Of a DNA stretch of 64,000 nucleotides, positions 33,871 to 43,540 are shown one piece after another. The DNA is taken from assembly GCF_013337045.2 (NCBI RefSeq), contig NZ_CP118259.1:1798001-1862000 (forward strand). Direction: 5' to 3'. Made by a program: the position numbers and the translations under genes. The stretch comes from Agrobacterium vitis (GTDB lineage Bacteria; Pseudomonadota; Alphaproteobacteria; Rhizobiales; Rhizobiaceae). Position 1 is the stretch's first letter, and the number at the start of each line of letters is the position of its first letter. Under the pieces are notes generated by a model. That model did no database searches. It was not told the origin of the DNA and saw only the letters and a program-made list of their open reading frames with translations.

Positions 33871-35493
33871 CTATTCCAGGAAGCCCATCGGGTTGACTGG
33901 GGTCGCATCCTTGCGCACTTCAAAATGCAGGGTCGGTTGGCTGGCATTGCCGCTCATGCCCGATGTTGCCACCTGCTGGCCACGCTGCACCTTCTGGCCG
34001 CGCTGAACGGAAATGGCATCGGCATGGCCGTAAACAGTCACAGTGCCGTCGTCATGGCGAACAAGCACGGTGTTGCCGAGTTCTTTCAGGCCATTGCCAG
34101 CGTAGATAACCACGCCGTTTTCGGCGGCCTTGATCGGTGTACCGGTCGGCACGGAAATATCGATACCGTCATTGCGCTTGCCAGCGACATTGGCGCCAAA
34201 CGGAGCCACCACAGCGCCACGCACCGGCCAGCGATATTTGCCGATGCCAGTTGCGTCAGGGGCCTTGTCGCCGGGATCGGCGGAGGCAACATCAGTGACA
34301 GACTTGGTCGGCGCGGCAGGCGCCGGAGCCGCAGCAGTCACCTTGGGCGCTTCCGGCTTGGTATTGGCAGGCGCCGTGCTGACAGGTGTCGCGGCAAGCT
34401 TTTGATCAGCCTGGGGCAATTCCAGCGTCTGGCCAACGCGAACACCCTGGGTGCCGAGATGGTTTGCCTGCTTCAAGGCAGCAACCGAAACACCGTTCTC
34501 ACGAGCAATCTTGGCAATCGAATCGCCCGACTTGACCACATAGGTGCCAGCGGCTGGCGGCGTCTTGCCAGTGCCGGCGGCATTGGTGGTGTTGTTTGCG
34601 GCAATATCAGTCTTGACCTTGTCACGCAGTTTCGGATTGGTCGGCAACACTGCGACCTTATTTTCCTGGCGCGGCGCAGGTCCGGGGGACTGACCTGGAG
34701 GCAACAACGTGCCTTCGGCAGCAGCAGCCCTGGTCGGCGTATTGCGCGAACCGAAGGTCGGAATGAGGATGGACTGACCGGGACGCGCAGCCCCTGCCGT
34801 CGAAAGACCATTGGCCTTGACGATTTCCTTTTCCGGCACGCCGTAGCGCTGCGACAGCGTGGCAAGGCTTTCGCCCGGCTTCAGCACGACGCGAGGTGCA
34901 TTGACCGTGCTCCAACCATTCGCACCTTGGCCATTCGCACCCTGGCCAGCACCAGCGCCAGCCGCCAGGCCGGGCTTTGCGGGCTGTGGCAGGGTGTTGG
35001 TGGACAAGCCGTCGCCATCCTCCAGTGCAGCCGACTGGTGAGTGGCCGCCGGAAATGGCTGAGCCGAAGCCGTCTGACGGCGCGAAGAGATCGGGCCTGT
35101 CGATGCGGTAGAGCCGGATGGCGGCGCGAGTTCGGCCTTCTGAACGGACACGGCCGAAGAAGCACGCCGCGCTGGTGAATAGGTCTGCTGGGCCGGATAA
35201 GGCTGTGTCATCGCCTGCTGGCGATTGCCATAACCACCGCCGCCCATCGATCCGCCGGACGCCGCTGGAGCATAAGAGCCACCACCATCTACATCAGCCT
35301 GCGGCACTGGTGCATTGTTCATCCCGGTGATCTGGCCGCCCGTCGAGGCGGTCGTCATCGAATCGGTTTTGGAAAACAGGCCGGAAAAGCGGCTTGAATC
35401 GGAACTGCAACCAGTCGCGACGCTCGCCATCAGGCCAACCCAGAGAATCTGGGCAACAGGCATGCCGGATTTATAAGACTGACTCTGACGCAT
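33871..35493 (-). CDS. NlpD-like lipoprotein: two LysM domains and a LytM (M23) domain lacking catalytic ligands
   Basis: 540 residues. Lipoprotein signal with VATGCSSDSS (Cys about residue 28), a long Gly/Ser/Pro/Ala-rich stretch, LysM 1 (VLKPGESLATLSQRYGV), LysM 2 (YVVKSGDSIAKIARENGV), and a C-terminal M23 domain (YRWPVRGAVVAPFG to PTLHFEVRK). The active-site HxxxD becomes NDGID and the HxH motif becomes TLHF, so two zinc ligands are missing, as in NlpD and EnvC, which activate cell-division amidases instead of cutting peptidoglycan. I chose MRQSQ at 35493; ATG 35520 is an alternative. Part of the conserved serS-surE-pcm-nlpD order. Confidence 0.9.
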   Translation of the reverse strand: MRQSQSYKSGMPVAQILWVGLMASVATGCSSDSSRFSGLFSKTDSMTTASTGGQITGMNNAPVPQADVDGGGSYAPAASGGSMGGGGYGNRQQAMTQPYPAQQTYSPARRASSAVSVQKAELAPPSGSTASTGPISSRRQTASAQPFPAATHQSAALEDGDGLSTNTLPQPAKPGLAAGAGAGQGANGQGANGWSTVNAPRVVLKPGESLATLSQRYGVPEKEIVKANGLSTAGAARPGQSILIPTFGSRNTPTRAAAAEGTLLPPGQSPGPAPRQENKVAVLPTNPKLRDKVKTDIAANNTTNAAGTGKTPPAAGTYVVKSGDSIAKIARENGVSVAALKQANHLGTQGVRVGQTLELPQADQKLAATPVSTAPANTKPEAPKVTAAAPAPAAPTKSVTDVASADPGDKAPDATGIGKYRWPVRGAVVAPFGANVAGKRNDGIDISVPTGTPIKAAENGVVIYAGNGLKELGNTVLVRHDDGTVTVYGHADAISVQRGQKVQRGQQVATSGMSGNASQPTLHFEVRKDATPVNPMGFLE

Positions 35494-35745
35494 GATACAA
35501 CCCACTGACGACGCAACCATTTGTGAAGTTTATTAAAGCGCGTTAGTATTACCGGGCGGTTAACCGCGTGGAATCCTTATGAACATTCAGCAAAAAAACG
35601 CAGGAAAACCGGGGACTACGTCTCTGGAAACCCTGATTTTCCGGGGTTTTACGAAAATGTCGTTAACCATAAAAATTAAGGGCGCAGTGCCAACCACCCA
35701 CAAACCCTCCCATTTTGGCAAATTTAGCGAGATCAAAGCTTCCAA

Positions 35746-36399
35746 TCAGAGGAAGGCAGCCACATTTGGGGTTAGGGGCAGATAGGGAACCTCGAACAGG
35801 TCTTCCCGCTCAAACCGGCTGCCGGTGCGGGTCAGCCGCACCATGACGCATCGGTTTTCGTCCAAAATAAGCGGAGCCAGCAGCACACCGTTATGGACCA
35901 GTTGCTCGGTAAAGACTTTCGGCATTGAGGGGAAGGCGGCTGTCGCAATGATTCGGTCGAACGTCCCCTCGCCCGGCAAGCCAAGACTGCCATCGCCATG
36001 GCGAATAATCGCATTGCGGACTGACAATTGCTCGAGACGCGCCTGCGCATCGTTTACCAGCGTCTTATAGCGCTCCACCGAGACGACACGTTCGCTAAGA
36101 CGCGCCAATACAGCGGTCATAAACCCGCTGCCGGTGCCGACCTCCATCACCCGCTGGCCGGGCTTGACGCGCAGCCGCTCGATCAGCCGTACGGCAAGAT
36201 CGGCCCCTTCCATGAAGGCACCGCATTCGAGCGGAATCGTCTGGCGGGAATAGGCGTGCTCGGCCAGATGATGGGCGACGAATCGCGACCGGGGCGTCTG
36301 TTCCACCGCCGTCAGCAGGTTGATGTCGGAAATCCCCTCCGAGCGCAGCCGCAGCACCAGGGCGGCAAAGCCTTCTTTTTCAAGCATTGCGGATTTCAA
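35746..36399 (-). CDS. pcm: Protein-L-isoaspartate O-methyltransferase
   Basis: 217 residues. SAM-binding [18 protein letters not shown], preceded by [25 protein letters not shown] and followed by [21 protein letters not shown] and [14 protein letters not shown], all Pcm features. It repairs isoaspartyl residues in aged proteins. The start is a TTG at 36399: GGAGG lies 7 bases before it, inside the end of surE, and the TTG overlaps the surE stop as TTGA. An ATG 4 codons later lacks a good ribosome-binding site. Confidence 0.93.
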   Translation of the reverse strand: MKSAMLEKEGFAALVLRLRSEGISDINLLTAVEQTPRSRFVAHHLAEHAYSRQTIPLECGAFMEGADLAVRLIERLRVKPGQRVMEVGTGSGFMTAVLARLSERVVSVERYKTLVNDAQARLEQLSVRNAIIRHGDGSLGLPGEGTFDRIIATAAFPSMPKVFTEQLVHNGVLLAPLILDENRCVMVRLTRTGSRFEREDLFEVPYLPLTPNVAAFL

Positions 36400-37166
36400 G
36401 ACCCCACCTCCGGGTTCAGCGCGGCGGCGATGATATCCTGAACCGCGTAATCGGTCAGGTCCAGCTTCAGCGGCGTGACCGAAATACGGTTGTCGCGCAA
36501 CGCTCCGATATCCGTTCCGGCGCGGAAATTGCCCTTGCGGTCGCCGAATCGCAGCCAGAAATAGGGCAGCCCACGGCCATCCAACCGCTCTTCGACGCTG
36601 AGACCGAAGTCGAGCTTACCCTGCGAGGTCACATCGACACCCGTAACCTCGTCCGGCTCGCAATTAGGGAAATTCAAGTTGAGGAACGTGCCGGGCGGCA
36701 GGTCGATATGCATCAGCTTGGCAATCAGCGCTGGCGCATGGGTTTCAGCCACATGCCAGGGAATGGAATGGCCAGCTACGTAGCTATAGGCCTGGCTAAG
36801 CGCAAACGAGCGCACCCCATGCACCGTGCCTTCGATGGCCCCAGCCACCGTGCCGGAATAGGTGACATCATCAGCAAGGTTTGCCCCGGCATTGACGCCT
36901 GACAGCACCAGATCCGGTTTGCCGGGCAGCAGTTTGCGGATAGCCATGATGACGCAATCGGTCGGCGTTCCCCGTAGGGCAAAGCGCTTTTCGCCAAGCT
37001 GCCGCAGCCGCAACGGCTCCGACAGGGTCAGCGAATGGGCAAGCCCGCTCTGATCGGTTTCAGGCGCCACAATCCACACATCGTCGGACAGCGTCCGGGC
37101 TATCTTTTCCAGAACGGCCAGACCGTCTGCATGAATGCCATCGTCATTGGTCAGCAGAATCCGCAT
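36396..37166 (-). CDS. surE: 5'/3'-nucleotidase SurE
   Basis: 256 residues. [15 protein letters not shown] at the N-terminus (metal-binding Asp pair), [21 protein letters not shown], and LNLNFPN complete the SurE signature. It dephosphorylates nucleoside monophosphates and is classically next to pcm. It starts 32 bases after serS and overlaps pcm by 4 bases. Confidence 0.95.
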   Translation of the reverse strand: MRILLTNDDGIHADGLAVLEKIARTLSDDVWIVAPETDQSGLAHSLTLSEPLRLRQLGEKRFALRGTPTDCVIMAIRKLLPGKPDLVLSGVNAGANLADDVTYSGTVAGAIEGTVHGVRSFALSQAYSYVAGHSIPWHVAETHAPALIAKLMHIDLPPGTFLNLNFPNCEPDEVTGVDVTSQGKLDFGLSVEERLDGRGLPYFWLRFGDRKGNFRAGTDIGALRDNRISVTPLKLDLTDYAVQDIIAAALNPEVGS

Positions 37167-37198
37167 TGGTCCTCGTCAAGACGTTTCTGAAGCCGGAA

Positions 37199-38482
37199 TT
37201 AGCTGGCTTTTTCGATTCTCGTCAGACCGCCCATATAGGGCAACAATACGTCAGGCACAGTGATCGAGCCATCTTCGTTCAGATAGTTCTCCATCACTGC
37301 AATCAGGCACCGGCCAACCGCCGTGCCCGAACCGTTCAGCGTGTGGACGAATGTGGTGCCCTTGCCGTCCTTGTTGCGGTAGCGGGCATTCATCCGCCGT
37401 CCCTGGAAATCGCCGCAGACCGAGCAGGAAGAAATTTCACGGAACGTGTTCTGTCCCGGCAGCCAGACTTCCAGATCGTAGGTCTTGGCAGCACCGAAGC
37501 CCATGTCGCCGGTGCAGAGCGTCATGGTGCGGAAATGCAGGCCAAGGCGCTTCAGCACTTCTTCGGCGCAGGCCGTCATCCGCTCATGTTCCGCCAGGGC
37601 GCTCTGCGCATCGGTGATCGACACCAGTTCGCATTTCCAGAACTGATGCTGGCGCAGCATGCCGCGCGTGTCACGTCCGGCAGACCCTGCTTCCGAGCGG
37701 AAGGACGGCGTCAAGGCTGTAAACCGCAGCGGCAGTTTTTCCTGATCGAGAATTTCGCCGGAGACCAGATTGGTCAGCGTCACCTCGGCTGTCGGGATCA
37801 GCCAGCGACCATCGGTGGTCTTGAACAATTCCTCAGCAAATTTCGGCAATTGGCCGGTGCCATACATCGCTTCATCGCGCACCATCAGCGGCGATGAGAC
37901 TTCCGTATAGCCGTGTTCGCTGGTGTGGAGATCGATCATGAACTGGCCGAGCGCCCGCTCCAGTCGCGCCAAAGGCCCGGTCAGCACCGTGAAGCGTGCG
38001 CCGGAAAGCTTGGCAGCGCGGTCGAAATCCATATAGCCCAGCGCTTCGCCGATTTCCGGATGCTCGATGGCCTTGTGGTTCCAACCCGGCTTCTGGCCAA
38101 CAACACGCGCCACGACATTATCGTGTTCATCCGCACCGACAGGCACGTCGTCCAGCGGAATATTGGGAATGCGCGACAGGGCATCGGTCAGCTCCGCACT
38201 CAGGCGGCGCTCGTCTTCTTCGGCAGCCGGCAGGGTGTCCTTCAGCGAGGCAACTTCGGCCTTCAGCTTTTCGGCCAGCGCCATATCCTTCTGCGCCATA
38301 GCCGCGCCAATTTCCTTGGACGCGGAATTGCGGCGCGACTGCATGTCCTGCATGGACTGAACAACGGCCCGGCGCTGTTCATCAAGCGTGATCAGGCTCT
38401 GCGACAGCGGCTCTGCTCCGCGCTTTGCCAGCGCCTGATCGAGTAGCTCAGGGTTTTCACGAATCCATTTGATATCAAGCAT
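37199..38482 (-). CDS. serS: Seryl-tRNA synthetase
   Basis: 427 residues. [22 protein letters not shown] begins the tRNA-binding coiled coil (about residues 30-110), then the class II core: [15 protein letters not shown], motif 2 [21 protein letters not shown] and motif 3 [18 protein letters not shown]. The frame is open further upstream (to 38689), but that includes the 17-base tandem repeat and the end of tatC and is not coding for this protein. The ribosome-binding site is weak (GGA 6 bases upstream) and partly made by the last repeat unit. Confidence 0.96.
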   Translation of the reverse strand: MLDIKWIRENPELLDQALAKRGAEPLSQSLITLDEQRRAVVQSMQDMQSRRNSASKEIGAAMAQKDMALAEKLKAEVASLKDTLPAAEEDERRLSAELTDALSRIPNIPLDDVPVGADEHDNVVARVVGQKPGWNHKAIEHPEIGEALGYMDFDRAAKLSGARFTVLTGPLARLERALGQFMIDLHTSEHGYTEVSSPLMVRDEAMYGTGQLPKFAEELFKTTDGRWLIPTAEVTLTNLVSGEILDQEKLPLRFTALTPSFRSEAGSAGRDTRGMLRQHQFWKCELVSITDAQSALAEHERMTACAEEVLKRLGLHFRTMTLCTGDMGFGAAKTYDLEVWLPGQNTFREISSCSVCGDFQGRRMNARYRNKDGKGTTFVHTLNGSGTAVGRCLIAVMENYLNEDGSITVPDVLLPYMGGLTRIEKAS

Positions 38483-38489
38483 CGTCGTT

Positions 38490-38556
38490 CCAAGTATGTA
38501 AGCGGGCCAAGTATGTAAGCGGGCCAAGTATGTAAGCGGACCAAGTATGTAGCGAG
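38490..38556. repeat. 17-base tandem repeat, about 4 units, in the serS leader
   Basis: Units CCAAGTATGTAAGCGGG at 38490-38506 and 38507-38523 are identical; 38524-38540 ends in GGA; 38541-38556 has lost one A and diverges. The array begins 7 bases before the serS start codon and ends 17 bases from the tatC stop. Since 17 is not a multiple of 3, it is not a coding repeat. Confidence 0.9.
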
Positions 38557-38573
38557 CCGGATTTTGACGCAGG

Positions 38574-39386
38574 CTATTCCACCTCGGTCGAGGTGCTGGC
38601 TTCAGTAGCGGCCTTCTTCGACCGTTCCCTTTCCACGATCTTTGCGGCGTAGATCGAGACTTCGTAGAGAAGGATGGTTGGCAGTGCAAGACCGATCTGG
38701 GACATCGGATCGGGCGGGGTTAGCACTGCCGCAACGATGAAGGCGATGACGATGAAATATTTACGCTTTTCGGCCAGCCACTTACTGTCGATGATCCCGA
38801 CCCGGGCCAGAAGCGTGGTCACCACAGGCAATTGGAACACAAGTCCGAAGGCAAAGACCAGCGACATGATCAGGCTGAGATATTCCGAGACTTTCGGCAT
38901 CAGCGAAATCGCCACATCGCCCTCACCCGGCGCCTGCTGCATCGCCAGGAAGAACCACATCACCATCGGGGTAAAGAAGAAATAGACCAGCGCCGCACCC
39001 ATCAGGAACAGAACCGGAGAGGCAACCAAGAACGGCAGGAAAGCCTGGCGCTCGTTTTTATAAAGGCCCGGTGCCACGAACTTGTAGATCTGCGCGGCAA
39101 TCACCGGAAAAGCGATGACCATGGCAGAAAACATCGCCACCTTGACCTGGGTGAAGAAAAACTCCTGCGGCGCCGTATAGATCAGCTCCGCCTTGCTGAC
39201 ATCCAGATGCGCCCAGATCACAGCCCATTTATAGGGGATGACCAGAAGATTGAACAAATGCTTGGCGAAGAAAAAGCAGACGATGAAGGCCAGGAAAAAC
39301 GCACCCAGCGACCAGATCAGCCGCGTCCTCAGCTCTATCAGATGCTCGATCAGCGGCTGCGGCTTGTCCTCAATGTCGTCGCTCAT
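38574..39386 (-). CDS. tatC: Twin-arginine translocase subunit TatC
   Basis: 270 residues with six membrane segments. [20 protein letters not shown] at the N-terminus, [32 protein letters not shown], and [22 protein letters not shown] are TatC signatures. With TatB it forms the receptor for folded proteins bearing RR signals. It overlaps tatB by 4 bases (ATGA). The C-terminal [13 protein letters not shown] tail is cytoplasmic. Confidence 0.96.
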   Translation of the reverse strand: MSDDIEDKPQPLIEHLIELRTRLIWSLGAFFLAFIVCFFFAKHLFNLLVIPYKWAVIWAHLDVSKAELIYTAPQEFFFTQVKVAMFSAMVIAFPVIAAQIYKFVAPGLYKNERQAFLPFLVASPVLFLMGAALVYFFFTPMVMWFFLAMQQAPGEGDVAISLMPKVSEYLSLIMSLVFAFGLVFQLPVVTTLLARVGIIDSKWLAEKRKYFIVIAFIVAAVLTPPDPMSQIGLALPTILLYEVSIYAAKIVERERSKKAATEASTSTEVE

Positions 39387-40267
39387 GCTTCACCCTTGGT
39401 GATGTCTTCCGCTCGGGGCTCAGGCTGGCTGGCCATCGTTTCACCAGGGACAGTCTTCTTCCTGGATGCGGTTTTCTTTTTCAATTCTGGCACAGCAGCC
39501 GTCTCCGGCAGACCCTTTGCCGCTACTGGCCTTTTGGTGCGCGTCGTCTTCGGGGGCGCACCCTTATCCGATACAGCAATGTCAGCATCAACAGAGGTTT
39601 GCGCGACAGGCGCGGTGACGGCTGCTGGCTTCAGATTTTTGACTGGCTTGGAAACAGCCTTGGCTTTTACGGCTTTTACCGCCTTAGGCGACGACATTTC
39701 AGACGTTAGCACGTCAGGCGCCGCGACATCCGACTTTGGCTTTCGCACCCGTTTCACCGGTGCTTTTTCCACTGGGGTAACAGTGTCGGCGGCTTTGACA
39801 ACCGGTGCTGTCACAGGTGCTGCGGCAGCCGAACCCGGCAATTGTGGTTTTGCCAGAGTATCACCCAGCGGTGGCAGCGGCGGAAGATCTTCCGCCGTCA
39901 TCGGCCGGGCCGGTTCATCCGCCAGCGGCAAGCGGCTACTCTCATCTTCAGGGAAATGATCCACCTGCGTCGAGCGCTGGAGATCGGATCTGATATCGGC
40001 ACCCATCTGGCGCAGCGGGTTGATCGCCTCGCGCAGCGCATTGGCAGGGTTCAGCCGTTGGGCATCATCGATCGTGCGGCGCACGTCGTCCATGTCGGCT
40101 TCGCGCAGGGCTTCGTCAAACTGGGCGCGAAACTCGCCCGCCGTCTTGCGCAGCCGCGTTGTCATCTTGCCAAAGGCCCGCAGCATGGGCGGCAAGTCTT
40201 TCGGACCGACCACAACGATCAGCACGACCGCGATGACCAGCAATTCGCTCCAGCCAATGTCAAGCAT
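39383..40267 (-). CDS. tatB: Twin-arginine translocase subunit TatB, long form
   Basis: 294 residues, longer than the roughly 170 of the E. coli protein. The N-terminus MLDIGWSELLVIAVVLIVVVGPKDLPPMLRAFG is the TatB membrane segment and hinge, followed by an amphipathic helix. From about residue 130 the chain is low-complexity and rich in Ala, Lys, Pro and Val (PVEKAPVKRVRKPKSD), of a type often seen in rhizobial TatB. Confidence 0.94.
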   Translation of the reverse strand: MLDIGWSELLVIAVVLIVVVGPKDLPPMLRAFGKMTTRLRKTAGEFRAQFDEALREADMDDVRRTIDDAQRLNPANALREAINPLRQMGADIRSDLQRSTQVDHFPEDESSRLPLADEPARPMTAEDLPPLPPLGDTLAKPQLPGSAAAAPVTAPVVKAADTVTPVEKAPVKRVRKPKSDVAAPDVLTSEMSSPKAVKAVKAKAVSKPVKNLKPAAVTAPVAQTSVDADIAVSDKGAPPKTTRTKRPVAAKGLPETAAVPELKKKTASRKKTVPGETMASQPEPRAEDITKGEA

Positions 40268-40361
40268 TCTTCAGTCTCCTGAAGCCGTCGGCCAAGCGGC
40301 GACCCATTCCAGAAACAGACCGGCGCCGTCAGGCACCGGCCTCATTCAGTTTCACACATCA

Positions 40362-40577
40362 TTATTTGTGATCGTCGGCCCGGTGGTCCACGGTCTTTGA
40401 CGGATCGGCAGGCCGGGACGGCGCATCCGGGGAACTATCGTCATCCGACATGCCCTTCTTGAAGCTCTTGATGCCCTTGGCAACGTCGCCCATCAGTTCC
40501 GGGATCTTGCCGCGGCCAAACAACAACAGCACAATCGCCAGAACGATCAGCCAATGCCACATACTGAAAGAACCCAT
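40362..40577 (-). CDS. tatA: Twin-arginine translocase subunit TatA
   Basis: 71 residues. [43 protein letters not shown] is the TatA segment, FGRGKIP hinge and amphipathic helix. AAGGAG lies 9 bases before the ATG at 40577; a GTG at 40586 in the same frame lies too close to that site. First gene of tatABC, which ends at serS. Confidence 0.95.
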   Translation of the reverse strand: MGSFSMWHWLIVLAIVLLLFGRGKIPELMGDVAKGIKSFKKGMSDDDSSPDAPSRPADPSKTVDHRADDHK

Positions 40578-40756
40578 GGTCCCCACTCCTTATTGATCGG
40601 TCATACCGATGTAAGATGTTTGTGCATCTTTTTCAAATTACAAAATCTTTTACCTGCTTGGCATGGGAAATGACGGGAGGCAAGACACCGCCGCCGCCCC
40701 ATCAACAGTCCCGCAGATTTTCATGAGCATTTCTACAGCCCAAGCTCAACAACAGA

Positions 40757-41482
40757 TTACGCATCACGGGCATCGGCGGGTGCCAGCAGGCCAAGTTCCT
40801 CCAGATCCAGCTGGGTGATCGGGTCCTCATCCTCACCAAGCGCATCGCCATCCATCGGCATCGGCACATGGAAATTCGCCGGGATTCGGCCTGTCAGCAG
40901 CCCTGCCCCTTTCAATTCCTCCATGCCCGGTAGATCGCGCAATTCCTCCAGCCCGAAATGATCGAGAAAATCGCGGGTGGTGCCGAAGGTCACGGGCCGT
41001 CCCGGCGTGCGGCGACGGCCGCGAAACCGCACCCATCCTGCCTCAAGCAACACGTCAATCGTACCTTTGGAGGTCTGTACGCCTCTGATTTCCTCAATTT
41101 CCGCCCGCGTCACCGGCTGGTGATAGGCAATGATCGCCAGCACTTCCAGCGCCGCCCGCGACAGTTTGCGCACCTCGTTGTCTTCACGGCGAATGGCAAA
41201 GGCCAGATCGGCGGCGGTGCGAAATGCCCAATGCCCATCAACCCGCACCAGATTGACGCCGCGTGGCGCATAATCGGCCTGTAGCGCCTTCATCAGCCCG
41301 CCAATATCGGTGCCGCGTGGCAGGCGCTCGGCCAGAAAGCCTTCCGAGACTGGCTCTGCCGAGGCAAACACCAGTGCTTCGACGATACGTAAGGCCTCAC
41401 GCTCCCGTATACCAGCAAGCCCGCCTGCCCCATCCATGGCATCGGCTTCATCTGGTTGATTGTCGCCCGTCATCGCCATCAT
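40757..41482 (-). CDS. scpB: Segregation and condensation protein ScpB
   Basis: 241 residues. REALRIVEALVFASAEPVSEGFLAERLP, then LSRAALEVLAIIAYHQPVTRAEIEEIRGV and TSKGTIDVLLEAGWVRFRGRRRTPGRPVTFGTT, the double winged-helix pattern of ScpB. It binds ScpA in the SMC condensin complex. It overlaps scpA by 4 bases and is 180 bases before tatA. Confidence 0.94.
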   Translation of the reverse strand: MMAMTGDNQPDEADAMDGAGGLAGIREREALRIVEALVFASAEPVSEGFLAERLPRGTDIGGLMKALQADYAPRGVNLVRVDGHWAFRTAADLAFAIRREDNEVRKLSRAALEVLAIIAYHQPVTRAEIEEIRGVQTSKGTIDVLLEAGWVRFRGRRRTPGRPVTFGTTRDFLDHFGLEELRDLPGMEELKGAGLLTGRIPANFHVPMPMDGDALGEDEDPITQLDLEELGLLAPADARDA

Positions 41483-42360
41483 GCTTGACCACCATCATGC
41501 GGCACCAGCATTCCCGCCGCGTCCCGGCCCTTGCCGCCCCGCATATAGATCGGCTCGAAAGCACCAGCCTGTCGAATTTCCAGCTTGCCTTCCCGCACCA
41601 GTTCCAGCGAAGCAGCAAAGGCGCTGGCAATCGCCGTGATCCGCTCCGTTGGATCGGCAAGATATTGCAGCAGATAGGCGTCCAACGCCGTCCAATCGCT
41701 AATTTCTCCAATCATCCGGTTCAACAGCGTGCGCGCATCGACCAGCGACCACACCGTGCGCCGTTCGATCGTCACCTGCGTATAGGCTTGGCGCTGGCGC
41801 AAATTGGCATAGGCAGACAGCAGGTCGTAGAGACTGGCCTCAAAGGCCGAGTTCACCCGATCCGGCACATGTTCAGGTGCGCCGCGCTGGAAGATATCAC
41901 GGCCCAGCCGGTTGCGGTTGACCAGCTTTCCAGCCGCATCGCGCATCGCCTCCAACCGCTTCAGCCGGAAGGCCAGAGCTGCGGCCATTTCTTCGCCGGA
42001 TGGCTCGTCGTCCTTGGCTTGCTGAGGGATCAGCAGCCGGGATTTCAGATAGGCAAGCCAGGCCGCCATGACAAGGTAATCGGCGGCAAGCTCGATGCGG
42101 ATGCTGCGGGCCTGTTCGACGAACAGCAGATATTGTTCAGCCAGCGCCAGAACCGAAATCCGCGACAGGTCAACCTTTTGATTGCGGGCCAGAAATAGCA
42201 ACAGATCCAGAGGGCCTTCAAAACCAGCGACGTCGATGACCAGAGACGGATCATCGCTGGCCCGCTCAATCGCCGTATCGCCCTGCCACAGCTTCTCCAT
42301 CGGCGTGGCGGTGCCGCCCTTCACACTTGAAGCCAGAGCGGGGGCGACAGGTTCTACCAT
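41479..42360 (-). CDS. scpA: Segregation and condensation protein ScpA (kleisin)
   Basis: 293 residues. VDVAGFEGPLDLLLFLARNQKVDLSRISV is the ScpA N-terminal signature (VIDVAGFEGPLDLLL here), followed by AADYLVMAAWLAYLKSRLLIP and a C-terminal winged helix. Kleisin of the SMC-ScpAB complex. The ATG at 42360 overlaps the nagZ stop as TGATG; a GTG at 42363 is also open. Confidence 0.94.
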   Translation of the reverse strand: MVEPVAPALASSVKGGTATPMEKLWQGDTAIERASDDPSLVIDVAGFEGPLDLLLFLARNQKVDLSRISVLALAEQYLLFVEQARSIRIELAADYLVMAAWLAYLKSRLLIPQQAKDDEPSGEEMAAALAFRLKRLEAMRDAAGKLVNRNRLGRDIFQRGAPEHVPDRVNSAFEASLYDLLSAYANLRQRQAYTQVTIERRTVWSLVDARTLLNRMIGEISDWTALDAYLLQYLADPTERITAIASAFAASLELVREGKLEIRQAGAFEPIYMRGGKGRDAAGMLVPHDGGQA

Positions 42361-43376
42361 CACGCCACCGCCATCAGAGAGGCAAATTCCGCACGGATCA
42401 CCTGTTCGTCGGCGCCGTCGTTACCGCCGAAAGCCGCCTCAACGGCCTTTACCCGCGCAAGCGCTGCCCCGGCCAGTACGGGAGCGCGCTCGGCCACCTG
42501 CACCATTTCCTCCATAATGCCGTGGCAATGCAGCAGAACGTCGTTACCAGCGGCAATCACCGCCGCTGCCCGCTCGGAAATCGTCCCTTTAAGGGCATTC
42601 ATCGACAGATCGTCATTCATCAGCAGCCCCTGGAACCCGATCAGTCCCCGGATTACCTCATCTACGACAATGGATGAGGTCGAGGCCGTATAATCTGGGT
42701 CATAGGCAGAATAGACCACATGCGCGGTCATCGCCATTAATTCACCGTTGAGCCGCTGGAAGGGCGGGAAATCATGTGCCTCCAGCTCGGCCCGCGAGGC
42801 TGTGACCACCGGCAATTCATGGTGAGAATCGGCCATGCCCCGGCCATGGCCGGGAATATGCTTGACCGTTGGCAGCACACCGCCCGCCTTCAACCCAGCC
42901 GCCGCTGCCTCGCCCAGCGCTCCAACGGTGTCAGGATCGAAACCATAGGCGCGGTTGCCAATCACATTGCTGGCGCCTTCGACCGGCACGTCCACCACCG
43001 GCAGGCAATCGACATTGATGCCGTAGCGCATAAGATCAAAGGCATGCAGCCGCGACATCAGCCAGGCGGCGCGAATCCCCTTCTCCTCGTCTTGACGGTA
43101 AAGCGCACCGATCTCGGCACCCGATGGATAGCGCGGACACATCGGCTCGCGGATACGCTGAACGCGCCCGCCCTCCTGATCGATCAGCACCGGCGCATTG
43201 CGCCCGGCAACCGTATCGCGCATCTGCGCAACCAGATCGCTGATCTGCGCACCGTCAAGGCAATTGCGCCCGAACAGAATGAAGCCCCAGGGCTGGTGCT
43301 CTCTAAAGAACGCCTGCTCATCGAGGGTCAGAGCCGGGCCGGAACAGCCCAAAATCATAGCTTTTGCGTGGGTCAT
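42360..43376 (-). CDS. nagZ: Beta-N-acetylhexosaminidase NagZ (GH3)
   Basis: 338 residues. APVLIDQEGGRVQRI, the active-site loop VKHIPGHGRGMADSHHELP and LLMNDDLSMNALKG with the nucleophile Asp identify GH3 NagZ. It removes GlcNAc from anhydro-muropeptides in the cytoplasm during peptidoglycan recycling. It follows the SPOR gene after a terminator and is coupled to scpA. Confidence 0.94.
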   Translation of the reverse strand: MTHAKAMILGCSGPALTLDEQAFFREHQPWGFILFGRNCLDGAQISDLVAQMRDTVAGRNAPVLIDQEGGRVQRIREPMCPRYPSGAEIGALYRQDEEKGIRAAWLMSRLHAFDLMRYGINVDCLPVVDVPVEGASNVIGNRAYGFDPDTVGALGEAAAAGLKAGGVLPTVKHIPGHGRGMADSHHELPVVTASRAELEAHDFPPFQRLNGELMAMTAHVVYSAYDPDYTASTSSIVVDEVIRGLIGFQGLLMNDDLSMNALKGTISERAAAVIAAGNDVLLHCHGIMEEMVQVAERAPVLAGAALARVKAVEAAFGGNDGADEQVIRAEFASLMAVA

Positions 43377-43442
43377 GGCCAGACAATAGTCCAGCTTTGC
43401 GAAAAGCCGAGGGCAAAGCGCCGATCATGCACAGGAATCCAC

Positions 43443-43488
43443 GAAAAAAGCAGCAGAAAGGGCGCTAATCTGTGGGAATAGCGCCCTT
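43443..43488 (-). terminator. Rho-independent terminator after the SPOR gene
   Basis: On the minus strand AAGGGCGCTA pairs with TAGCGCCCTT (43479-43488 with 43458-43467, 10 bp), followed by TCTGCTGCTTTTTTCG. It lies about 50 bases after the SPOR-gene stop, so nagZ needs its own promoter. Confidence 0.85.
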
Positions 43489-43540
43489 AAACGATGTCGC
43501 ATTCAATCAAAGAGAACCGTAAAAGGCTCCCTGTGCGCCT

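Noticed and set aside
33799..35178. 459-codon plus-strand open frame
   Set aside because: Antisense to the nlpD-like gene; Arg/Gly-rich shadow of its Pro/Ala-rich linker.
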